From NCBI GenBank assembly GCA_902789725.1, contig CADAPC010000004.1, positions 1-64,000 of the forward strand: a stretch of DNA of 64,000 nt, given 5' to 3'. The position numbers and the translations under genes were made by a program. This DNA is from an uncultured Bacteroidales bacterium (GTDB lineage: Bacteria; Bacteroidota; Bacteroidia; Bacteroidales; Bacteroidaceae). Numbering within the stretch: position 1 is the stretch's first letter; the number at the start of each line of letters is the position of its first letter. Shown here piece after piece: positions 7,583-15,092 of the stretch. A model generated the notes under the pieces. That model ran no database searches, was not told the DNA's origin, and was given only the letters and a program-made list of their open reading frames with translations.

Positions 7583-8427
7583 TATTCCTCCTCCAACAGT
7601 ATATGGTTAAACGAATCGGCAGACAGCACATCCTCATAGTCGATGCTGAGCGAGATGGTGCGTCCACTTATCTGTTTTTCCGACAGCTCGATGGTCAGCA
7701 CCTTGTCGTTGGGGAAGGTCATCTTCTTCACCACAATCACGTTGCGATAGCCATACTTGAAGGTCTTCGCATCGTCCAACACAAGAGATGGGGTCAGTTC
7801 CACTATCTGCGCATTGGTAGCCTTGCTCTGCTTCTTGTCCGATAGTTTGATGCGCATCTCGTCGATGTCGAAGCGGATGTTGGTCTTGTTCTCCACGGAG
7901 AAGTCGATGAAGAAATATTCGCCCACGCTGTAGATGTTGTTCAGGCGCATTACCATGCGGTGCATCTTCGTCGCCACGTTGCGGTATTTGGCAGACGATG
8001 ACCATATCTGACGTGCATACTTGGTCATGTCGGCAGTGGACAGGCTTACAGCGGGATTGTTGTAGGCATTGCGCTCCGAGCATTCTATTTCCTTATCGGT
8101 TACTGCCTCCTGCATCCTCGTGGTATAGAGCAGTGCATACTGCGTGCGGTAGCGTTCCGTCACGATTGTCACTATCGCCAACACCTCACCGTCGGCATAC
8201 ACGTTGTCCTTCGGCTTCAGGCGGATGGTGTTGTTGATGGGTTGGTCGCCCACCACCTTGTCTGTGGATATATCGACAAAGCGGATGGGTTCGGAGGCGG
8301 TGATGACGGTGGTCACTTGGTCGTTGACCGTCAGCTGCTCCATCTCCATGTAGGTGGTCTGCGCCTTGGCTGAAAGCACGCTCAGCGAAAGCAATGCACA
8401 GACATTCATTTTCTGAAAACAATTCAT
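7582..8427 (-). CDS. traN: Conjugal transfer protein TraN (DUF4138, VirB9-like)
   Basis: A 281-aa exported protein with a signal peptide ending at SAKAQ (about residue 23). The beta-rich sequence (TTVITASEPIRFVDIST, IRLKPKDN, ALLYTTR) fits TraN/DUF4138, considered the counterpart of VirB9 in the outer part of the secretion channel. It is 69 nt after TraM; that gap contains a family B hairpin. The order TraJ-K-L-M-N-O is conserved with classical Bacteroides elements. Confidence 0.8.
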   Translation of the reverse strand: MNCFQKMNVCALLSLSVLSAKAQTTYMEMEQLTVNDQVTTVITASEPIRFVDISTDKVVGDQPINNTIRLKPKDNVYADGEVLAIVTIVTERYRTQYALLYTTRMQEAVTDKEIECSERNAYNNPAVSLSTADMTKYARQIWSSSAKYRNVATKMHRMVMRLNNIYSVGEYFFIDFSVENKTNIRFDIDEMRIKLSDKKQSKATNAQIVELTPSLVLDDAKTFKYGYRNVIVVKKMTFPNDKVLTIELSEKQISGRTISLSIDYEDVLSADSFNHILLEEE

Positions 8428-8458
8428 ATTAGTTGATTTTTTGATGTTTATACTCTAT

Positions 8459-8492
8459 GAGCCACCGTTCCCGACAATTCCGTTGTCGGGCA
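8459..8492 (-). repeat. Intergenic hairpin repeat, family B, copy 1
   Basis: Plus-strand head AGCCACCGTTCCCGA, with stem CCCGACAA/TTGTCGGG around loop TTCCG. The second copy at 17759-17791 keeps the head but changes both stem arms in a compensating way (CCCGAAAG/CTTTCGGG). Confidence 0.6.
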
Positions 8493-8496
8493 GTGT

Positions 8497-9639
8497 CTAT
8501 TTCCTTTTCTCTTTCCCATTTACAAGGTAAACAAACGTCCCATACTTCAGCTTCACTTTGTTCTTCTTGATAGCCTTGCTGATGGCATTGCTTGTCTTCT
8601 GGTAGGCATTGGTCACGGCTTGCATTCCCCATTGCGAGAAACTGTTGTTCGCTCCACTCTGGTCGATGTTCATGTTGCTCTGCATAGCACCGCTCGCCAC
8701 ATCTTTCGTGGTCTCACGGAACTGGCTGCCGGGGACATACAGTCCCTCCAGTCCGTCCGTGTCATAAAGCGAAAGCGAAACCTTTATCAGCTCGTCATCC
8801 ACAAGGATGGAGTTGATGCTACCCTTCACTCGCTGCGAACCGAAACCGCTCATGGTGGCATAGAGGTACGACCCTTTCTTCACCACGGTCTCACCAATCT
8901 CAATATCGTCCAACAGTCTCAGCCGCACCCTCGACCCGTCCGTAGCCTTCACGTCCTCGTCAATGATGGCCTTGATGAGCTTTGGCTCATGCTCGTTCTG
9001 CGTCAGGGTGTTGAAATAGTCCGAAGTCACCTTCACCTTCTTCACCACCTCCTGTGCCTTGTCCTCCTCGTCCAGTGCCTTCACCGCCTTGCTGTCCTCG
9101 GCAATCTGACCTTTCACCTCAATCTGCTCCTTGGGAGGCCCAGCCTGTGTGGTATCCTGGGCCACGGGGGCAACTGCCGCCTGTCCTCTCAGCCTCGCTT
9201 CGGCGAGTGCCTTGTTGAGTGCTTCGAGTGCTTCCGCTTCTCGCGCCTTGGCATCGGCCACTTCGGCTGCATCGTCCTTCTCTTCTGCCTGACGGACGAG
9301 TTCCGCAAGGTCTTCTTCTGTGTACTTGGATTCATACGCTTCTTTCTCTTCTTCGTTGTCACGCTCAATGTTATCAACAGCCGAATAGTCTGCTATGCGA
9401 CCATACGACTTCGCCATGTTCTCATACTTGCCACCGATGCCGTCACCATTCTTAATCTGCGCTCCGGGCAGGTTGGGGTTCAGAAACTCGGTGGTCTGCA
9501 GGTTCTTGTCCTGCGTTTCCGCCACCTCCGTATTGAACATGTCAAAGACAAAATAGCCTGTGGCAATCAACGGGATGTACACGATGGCTGGCAGCATGTA
9601 CTTCGGCTGACGGAAGTTTATCTTATCTGTTATTCTCAT
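8497..9639 (-). CDS. traM: Conjugal transfer protein TraM (VirB10-like)
   Basis: A 380-aa inner-membrane-anchored scaffold protein. It has a single membrane segment at about residues 15-33 (MLPAIVYIPLIATGYFVF), a long acidic/alanine-rich coiled stretch (about 90-165) spanning the periplasm, and a C-terminal domain (about 210-370) with IGETVVKKGSYLYATMSGFG and VSLSLYDTDGLEGLYVPG, typical of the TraM/VirB10-like domain. The start overlaps the preceding TraL gene by 17 nt. Confidence 0.85.
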   Translation of the reverse strand: MRITDKINFRQPKYMLPAIVYIPLIATGYFVFDMFNTEVAETQDKNLQTTEFLNPNLPGAQIKNGDGIGGKYENMAKSYGRIADYSAVDNIERDNEEEKEAYESKYTEEDLAELVRQAEEKDDAAEVADAKAREAEALEALNKALAEARLRGQAAVAPVAQDTTQAGPPKEQIEVKGQIAEDSKAVKALDEEDKAQEVVKKVKVTSDYFNTLTQNEHEPKLIKAIIDEDVKATDGSRVRLRLLDDIEIGETVVKKGSYLYATMSGFGSQRVKGSINSILVDDELIKVSLSLYDTDGLEGLYVPGSQFRETTKDVASGAMQSNMNIDQSGANNSFSQWGMQAVTNAYQKTSNAISKAIKKNKVKLKYGTFVYLVNGKEKRK

Positions 9640-10042
9640 CGCTGTCTGATTTTGATGTTACTGACTTGTCTCGATTCTCCTCGTTGGTTCGATGCGTCAC
9701 GGGAGGAGTGATGCAATGGGCTGCATTCATCATCTGCTTCATGCGCCCTTCCTGCCGCTCGATGGCACTTGCAGCCTCCGTCCGATGACCGTAATACCGC
9801 ACCATCCTGTAGATGTTGATGCCGAAGCACGTGGCGACAAAGCCGAAGACGATGACGAGAAACAGCGTCTTGTGGGCATTGGCAAAGCCTTGCACCTTAG
9901 CCGCCGCACGGTCTATCCTCGCGGTCTTGGCAAACTTGCGCCCTGCCGCCACCTCCTTCTCATACCGCTTCTTGTACTTGGGGTCGTTCTTGTCGGGCAT
10001 ATCCTCGCCCACAAGCATCCGTCTGATTCCTTTTACACTCAT
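9623..10042 (-). CDS. traL: TraL-like small membrane protein
   Basis: A 139-aa protein with a basic N-terminus, one membrane segment at about residues 61-80 (LFLVIVFGFVATCFGINIY) and a hydrophilic C-terminus. Size, topology and position between TraK and TraM match TraL of Bacteroides conjugative transposons. No catalytic motif is seen. Its 3' end overlaps the TraM start. Confidence 0.65.
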   Translation of the reverse strand: MSVKGIRRMLVGEDMPDKNDPKYKKRYEKEVAAGRKFAKTARIDRAAAKVQGFANAHKTLFLVIVFGFVATCFGINIYRMVRYYGHRTEAASAIERQEGRMKQMMNAAHCITPPVTHRTNEENRDKSVTSKSDSDENNR

Positions 10043-10054
10043 ACCGCTAGGATA

Positions 10055-10669
10055 TTAGAAGTTTGACTTCGACTTCTGCTCAATATCCTTGTTGAGCAAG
10101 GTTCTCCAGTTCGTGATGAGCAGTCCATGAGGATTGTTCTCCGTCCTCGGCACGCGCTTCACCTGTCCCGCCGTCACCAATTCACGCATCAGAATATTGC
10201 TCCTTCGCTCTATCCTTTGCCTACCGTAGTAGGTGAACTCCATCTTCTCCTTGTTGAACTTGATGCTGTCGCAAAAGATGCTGAACACGGCACTCGTACC
10301 CATGATATTGTTGTAAAAGCCCTTTTCCTTCAGCGTATTGTACTGCGCCAAACCAGTTTCATCGACCAAATACATCGCCTTCTCCATCGAATAGCGGATG
10401 TACTTGTCATCGGGAGCAAGCGTAAAGAAGTAATGGTGGAACATCTCGATATGGCTCTTTGCCTCCACATCCAGCGTTTCCTCCATCGTGGTGCGGTTCA
10501 CCAGTATGGGCACGTTGCCGTCCAATACATACACCTTTTGCTGCGCGTCCGTCACCATGCAGCGCGCCGTCCAGATGCTCGACACCGAGATGATGATGCA
10601 GCCCATGAGGAACGCAGAGCAGATGATGCCCACCAGCTTGATTTTGTTTTCTAAGTTCTTGATTACCAT
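10055..10669 (-). CDS. traK: Conjugal transfer protein TraK (VirB8-like)
   Basis: A 204-aa protein with an N-terminal membrane segment (about residues 12-31) and a periplasmic domain that includes EMFHHYFFTLAPDD and YYGRQRIERRSNILMRELVTAG, characteristic of TraK. It is the likely counterpart of VirB8. It follows the 133-aa unknown gene by 3 nt and is 12 nt before TraL, in the conserved J-K-L-M order. Confidence 0.85.
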   Translation of the reverse strand: MVIKNLENKIKLVGIICSAFLMGCIIISVSSIWTARCMVTDAQQKVYVLDGNVPILVNRTTMEETLDVEAKSHIEMFHHYFFTLAPDDKYIRYSMEKAMYLVDETGLAQYNTLKEKGFYNNIMGTSAVFSIFCDSIKFNKEKMEFTYYGRQRIERRSNILMRELVTAGQVKRVPRTENNPHGLLITNWRTLLNKDIEQKSKSNF

Positions 10670-10672
10670 ACG

Positions 10673-11074
10673 TTACTGCTTGTTTGAGGTCTGATTTCTC
10701 TTCATTCTCACATATTCACGGTGCAGGATGGTGTATATGTCCTTCTCAACTTCTTCCACCAGTTTGGCGTAATACTTGATGCAAGCCTCTACGTAGATGC
10801 CTTCGTATTTCAGTTGGATCCACACCCACCAGATGTCACGTTCACGTCTCCGTCGATTTCTGTAGATTTTGGCACGATGCAAGCGATAACTCAGGTAATC
10901 TACCATAGGCACTACATACTCGTCGTTATCCTCAAAGCCTTCTGCCATCTCCTCATACTGTGGGTCGATGTAGTTGTTTTCGGAATTGAAAAACTCTTCC
11001 TTTGCACGCTTGTTGGCAAACGCCATGAATTTCTCATCTTTGAGCCAACGCTCAATTTCATTTTTTGCTTTCAT
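10673..11074 (-). CDS. Unknown protein between TraJ and TraK
   Basis: A 133-aa charged protein, mostly helical in character, with no signal peptide. A Trp-rich block (RERDIWWVWIQLKYEG) follows an arginine run near residue 75. I do not recognise the family. It interrupts the otherwise conserved traJ-traK pair and is tightly spaced to traK (3 nt), so it is probably translated in the tra operon. Confidence 0.55.
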   Translation of the reverse strand: MKAKNEIERWLKDEKFMAFANKRAKEEFFNSENNYIDPQYEEMAEGFEDNDEYVVPMVDYLSYRLHRAKIYRNRRRRERDIWWVWIQLKYEGIYVEACIKYYAKLVEEVEKDIYTILHREYVRMKRNQTSNKQ

Positions 11075-11100
11075 TTTTCTTGATGGTTACTTTTATTTGT

Positions 11101-11130
11101 TTCAATAGGAGGTGCGGTGACTCACCGCAC
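11101..11130 (-). repeat. Intergenic hairpin repeat, family A, copy 3
   Basis: Minus-strand GTGCGGTGAGTCACCGCAC then CTCCTA, between TraJ and the 133-aa gene. The stem is a perfect 9-bp palindrome around one base, the best-preserved copy of the family. Confidence 0.65.
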
Positions 11131-11139
11131 ACTCACATG

Positions 11140-12270
11140 TTATCTCATCACGGTCGCCATGGTTCCCGTAGCCGTCATCTTGGCTTGTTGTGCCACGCCC
11201 TCGCCGAAGTTTCGGGTTGAGAAGGCGGTGTCGCCCTCTGGTATCATCCATGCCGCAAGGTCGGGCACGAGGTTCAGGCATTTCAACGCCACGATGCTCG
11301 CTGCCATCAGATAGCCTGCCGAGAAGAACGAGTTTTGCAGATAGGCTGCCATCGTCTGCTCACTGGCGGTGATGGCCGTCAGGTTCTCTACCTGTATGCA
11401 GAGCACAATATCAAACAGCAACAGGACGTAGAAACCGACGAAGTAGAGCATGGCTCCGTAGAAATGAACTGTCAAATAACGGGTTAGCCACTTCGCCCAC
11501 GCTCCTTCCCACTTGGGCAGCAACGAAAATGCCCATTGTATTGGACCGAATATAGTGAGCATTCCGAGCAATATCTGCTGACAGTATATCGTCGCCCACC
11601 AACCGATGCGGAACACGATCAGGGCTATCAGCATCACTATCTTGTCGATGCCCACCACGGCCCCTGCCGTCAGTGAGGTGAACCACAGTTTGCTGGCATC
11701 CTTCTCCATGTTGGTCACTTCGTCCACGCCCGTCTGCTCCATCGTCGCCTCTATCAGGTTGGGGTCTGATGTGCCCTTATGCGCCACGTCTGCCTGTGCC
11801 TGGAGGTCAGTGTACATCGAGTCCCTGACATATACCAACTGCTGCACCTCCTCAAACTTGTCGGAAATTTGGGTCGCCTCTGCCTCATAGAGGTCGTGGG
11901 TGTAACTGCCGATGCAATTGGGAATATAGGATAGAAAATCCAATACGCACCAGCTGCTGCCGCTGTTGGTCATGCCTGTGTCAGCAGGTGGGTACCACCA
12001 ACAGAGGATGATGCTCACCACCAAGGGCTTGAACAGTTTCATCACGTCCAACGGTTCGTTCTTCACCATCATCTTGTAGGCCATGCTTGCCGCCACGATG
12101 ATAGAGAACAGTGCCGCCAATGCCATACACATTTGGAGGATCCACCAGAACGGCCCTTGTGAGCCTGTGAAGGTGGCATCGGTCAGGAACTCGTTGGTTT
12201 GGAATATCACATCGTCAATCTCCTCTTCGAGGATGTTGATGCCGAAATCGCTGAGTATGTTGTCTGCCAT
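11140..12270 (-). CDS. traJ: Conjugal transfer protein TraJ (VirB6-like)
   Basis: A 376-aa polytopic membrane protein with hydrophobic segments near residues 44-66, 83-93, 198-220, 235-250, 270-295 and 320-335. Features include FWWILQMCMALAALFS near the N-terminus and the PIQWAFSLLPKWEGAWAKW block typical of TraJ. It is the probable VirB6 counterpart lining the inner-membrane channel. Its start overlaps the stop of the preceding KilAC-like gene at 12270. Confidence 0.85.
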   Translation of the reverse strand: MADNILSDFGINILEEEIDDVIFQTNEFLTDATFTGSQGPFWWILQMCMALAALFSIIVAASMAYKMMVKNEPLDVMKLFKPLVVSIILCWWYPPADTGMTNSGSSWCVLDFLSYIPNCIGSYTHDLYEAEATQISDKFEEVQQLVYVRDSMYTDLQAQADVAHKGTSDPNLIEATMEQTGVDEVTNMEKDASKLWFTSLTAGAVVGIDKIVMLIALIVFRIGWWATIYCQQILLGMLTIFGPIQWAFSLLPKWEGAWAKWLTRYLTVHFYGAMLYFVGFYVLLLFDIVLCIQVENLTAITASEQTMAAYLQNSFFSAGYLMAASIVALKCLNLVPDLAAWMIPEGDTAFSTRNFGEGVAQQAKMTATGTMATVMR

Positions 12271-12671
12271 CAGTGCCTGGTTCTATTGTTGATAATCTCT
12301 TTGATAAACTCTATGCCTTTCGGTGTCCATGACAGATAGAAGTGGTAGAAGCAGCGCATCCTGCCTGTGACATATACCGCAATGCCCTTGTCCTGAAGGT
12401 CTTCACGCAGTTTCCACATTCCATATTCCTTGGTGATGATGCCTTCCTCTTTGAGGGTCTTCACAATCTTGCCGTAGTAACTTCCGACATATTTGTGAAG
12501 CTTTGACATTGAAACTACCTCTAAATCAGATGGCATATAATGCTCATCAACGATGGGTGTCCTGCCGATAACGCTGATTCGCTTCGGCATCCTTGACATC
12601 TCCAACTGCCACTTGCCGTTTTTCCTCTTGGCGGCATAGAGACGTAACTGTATTTTTGATATTGATTCCAT
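12270..12671 (-). CDS. KilAC-like small DNA-binding protein
   Basis: A 133-aa protein whose C-terminal half (IVKTLKEEGIITKEYGMWKL...FYLSWTPKGIEFIKEI) resembles the KilAC domain of phage antirepressors: a winged-helix-like stretch followed by the WT.KG..FI ending. The neighbouring Bro-N protein ends in the same way (TKWTQKGRRFLYEKL). The two lie in tandem inside the tra operon between the exported proteins and TraJ. A regulatory role is inferred. Confidence 0.5.
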   Translation of the reverse strand: MESISKIQLRLYAAKRKNGKWQLEMSRMPKRISVIGRTPIVDEHYMPSDLEVVSMSKLHKYVGSYYGKIVKTLKEEGIITKEYGMWKLREDLQDKGIAVYVTGRMRCFYHFYLSWTPKGIEFIKEIINNRTRH

Positions 12672-12686
12672 AGCTATTTCTTTATT

Positions 12687-13517
12687 TTATGTTCTTTCGA
12701 TAACAGGAATGACTCCCACGCTCTTCAGTTTCTCATAGAGGAAGCGGCGACCTTTCTGTGTCCATTTGGTGTTCATGCGCACATCCTCCGTACCGTCCTT
12801 GTGTTTAATGAGGTAGGTCTCGCTGGTCACATAACCGCAGTCCTTGTAGTCGGCATACAGAATCCACTGCTTGCCACGCTGATACTGGATGTTCATCTCC
12901 TTCAGACGTCGGTTGAAGCGGATGGACGACTCGCCATAGTCCTGTGCTATCTGTGTGACCAGGACACTGCTCTTCGTGGCAAGGATGATGTCAAGGTAAC
13001 TCACCTTGTCCTTCATCTCCGTCACCTCCTGTTGCAGGTCATCCACCTTGGATCCCAACTCAACGATGCGTGTCCTTTGGTGTTCACACTCCTGTTCGAC
13101 AAGCAGACGCTTTTGTCGTTCTTCCTTCAGATTGACTGCTAACCGTATCAGGAAGTCTGGCTCTGCCAATGCCTTCTCGATGGTCTGCTGTGTCATATAG
13201 GCACCATGCTTGCGGATAGAGGGGAGCACCTCCGATGTCACCCACTTGCGGAAACGTTTGGCTTCGGGTTTGCGACTGTCAAGGATGACATCATACAGTC
13301 CGTCTTCATTGATAAAGTTTGTAACCTGTTCTCTTCCAAGACTATCCGAGATGGGGTACTTTGAAAGTACATCATCCGAAAGTCGTTGTACCAACTTGCT
13401 GGTTTTTAGTCCAAGAACTCTTGCCACATCAGCCAAACAGAACAAGGGTTGCTCTGGTGTTCCTGTGGTTCGGACTGCTCCAAATTCCTCGTTGTTGAAA
13501 ATCTGAATATCGTTCAT
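12687..13517 (-). CDS. Bro-N/KilAC phage-type antirepressor in the tra operon
   Basis: A 276-aa protein. The Bro-N domain (about residues 1-110) has FCLADVARVLGLKTSK, NEDGLYDVI and the RKWVTSEVLPSIRKHGAY signature. A coiled coil (about 125-170) and a C-terminal KilAC-like domain (about 180-270) follow. Such proteins relieve repression in phages. Between two T4SS genes and 15 nt from a second KilAC-like gene, it may control the element's transfer or excision; no phage structural genes are nearby. Domain call good, function inferred. Confidence 0.8.
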   Translation of the reverse strand: MNDIQIFNNEEFGAVRTTGTPEQPLFCLADVARVLGLKTSKLVQRLSDDVLSKYPISDSLGREQVTNFINEDGLYDVILDSRKPEAKRFRKWVTSEVLPSIRKHGAYMTQQTIEKALAEPDFLIRLAVNLKEERQKRLLVEQECEHQRTRIVELGSKVDDLQQEVTEMKDKVSYLDIILATKSSVLVTQIAQDYGESSIRFNRRLKEMNIQYQRGKQWILYADYKDCGYVTSETYLIKHKDGTEDVRMNTKWTQKGRRFLYEKLKSVGVIPVIERT

Positions 13518-13560
13518 ATCTCTATGCTGTTTTGTGATTATTTCTTCTCTTCCCTTATTT

Positions 13561-14325
13561 CTATCTGTTCACACTTTCTTCACCCTCACCGCTGTTGGCA
13601 TCATCGCCGTCAGTGCCTGTCGAGCTCCTCACGCCCTTCATGTTTTCCTGCCAACGGCTCTTGGCATCGCTGATGATGCTGCCTTTATGTACTACACGGT
13701 CGTTGGTGGCTGCCAAGAGGGCGGTAGTCTGGCTTTGGGTGTTGAGCTGCACAAGGTATTTCAGTAGTGTCTCGTTCTGTGTCGTCAGGTCGGCATAGAT
13801 GCTAAGATACTGCCGCTTTCTCTGTGCATTGGGCATATAGGCATCCTTGGTGGCTTTCACGGCACACTGGTACATATTGTACAGTTCCTCCCACCGACGC
13901 TTGTCGTTGATGGTGCCTCCTGTAGGGATGATATGGTCTATGTTCGCCTTCATCTTGTCCAACTGACCGTTGATCTTGCTGCTTTCGGCAAGCCAGGCGA
14001 GGTCTATCTGTCGGTCGGCTACGTTCAAGGCTTCCACCTCAGCACGCTTGGTGAGGGCAGAGTCTATCTTCTCCGCATCATCTACTTGGTTGTAGAGGTT
14101 GATGCCGGCAAGAGTGCGGAAACCTAACTTGTTCTTCTCTGCCGCTGTCTTCTTATAGTTGTTATGTAACAGCCAATAATAGAACTCAGGGGTGAGAGAA
14201 CCGCCACCTGTCTCCATCACCGTTATCTGGTTCTGCTTGGAGGAGTCGTGGTTGTAGGTCACGCTCTGGGCTGTGGCTTTGATGGTGGTTGCTACCGCCA
14301 TGATGAGTATCATTGTCTTCTTCAT
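13561..14325 (-). CDS. Exported conjugation protein, DUF5045-like
   Basis: A 254-aa protein with a signal peptide ending near TAQS (about residue 20). It is largely helical, with a Ser/Gly/Asp-rich tail. FYYWLLHNNYKKTAAEKNKLGFRTLAG and TQNETLLKYLVQLNTQSQ resemble proteins annotated DUF5045 in Prevotella/Bacteroides transfer regions; this family name is from memory. It lies at the TraI position, before TraJ. The C-terminus contains DAKSRWQENM, a motif shared with the next two exported proteins. Confidence 0.6.
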   Translation of the reverse strand: MKKTMILIMAVATTIKATAQSVTYNHDSSKQNQITVMETGGGSLTPEFYYWLLHNNYKKTAAEKNKLGFRTLAGINLYNQVDDAEKIDSALTKRAEVEALNVADRQIDLAWLAESSKINGQLDKMKANIDHIIPTGGTINDKRRWEELYNMYQCAVKATKDAYMPNAQRKRQYLSIYADLTTQNETLLKYLVQLNTQSQTTALLAATNDRVVHKGSIISDAKSRWQENMKGVRSSTGTDGDDANSGEGEESVNR

Positions 14326-14352
14326 GTCCGTTCTTCTTTTGTTTACAATCCG

Positions 14353-15078
14353 TCAATAGTCAAGTTTTCCTGCCACTTTCCATCGGCTGAAGGCATCTTC
14401 CAGTATCTCTTCCTTCGTCCTCGTCCGATACACCTTCTCCTTCCAATAGCCCATGCGCAGCTGCACATACCGCCATGTCTGGAAGTAGGCTTGGTTCAGA
14501 TGTTTTTCTATCAGGTCCAACGAATTGTTGATATTGTCCAACACCATCAGCAGGTCGGAAGTTGAACAGGCTGCCGCTCCTGTGGCATACAACACGAGGT
14601 CGTTGACGCTATGGTAGAGTTGGCTTCCTTCGTTGTATATGTTGTCGATGGCTTTCTTGTTGATGCTGATGAGCATCGTGTCAGCCAGTTCGATGTGTTT
14701 CCGCTTGATGACCTTATCATTGAAGTCCTCCAACAGGTTCTTGTAGTCACTGATGCGGTCGCTCACCGTCTGGTAGGTGCTCTTCACGTTCAGCACCGTG
14801 CGCAACGACTGGTACATCACATCGATGATGTCGAAGGCCCGGGTGTATTTGTCCAAATCCACATTCAGTTCCTTGTATTTGCCCACCTCTTCACTGCTGT
14901 ATTCATGCAGCAGTTGATTGCTGTACTCCAAAGTGCTGCGTGCCAGCAAGAGGCTGCGCTGCTTCTTGTGGTCGTTGATGTATGCTTCCACCGATACCGC
15001 ATCGAATCCCCATTGCGCCAAGGCTGTATTGGGGAAGAGGGTAATCAGCAGGAGAGCTATGATGATGGTATGTCTCAT
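14353..15078 (-). CDS. Exported helical conjugation protein
   Basis: A 241-aa protein with a signal peptide ending at ALAQ (about residue 21). It is almost entirely alpha-helical and begins WGFDAVSVEAYINDHKKQRS, a feature of small exported TraI-like proteins of Bacteroides transfer operons. It ends EDAFSRWKVAG, matching its neighbours' tails. It is 14 nt from the 846-aa gene and probably a periplasmic accessory of the channel. No exact family assigned. Confidence 0.55.
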   Translation of the reverse strand: MRHTIIIALLLITLFPNTALAQWGFDAVSVEAYINDHKKQRSLLLARSTLEYSNQLLHEYSSEEVGKYKELNVDLDKYTRAFDIIDVMYQSLRTVLNVKSTYQTVSDRISDYKNLLEDFNDKVIKRKHIELADTMLISINKKAIDNIYNEGSQLYHSVNDLVLYATGAAACSTSDLLMVLDNINNSLDLIEKHLNQAYFQTWRYVQLRMGYWKEKVYRTRTKEEILEDAFSRWKVAGKLDY

Positions 15079-15092
15079 TCTCCGTTCCTCCC

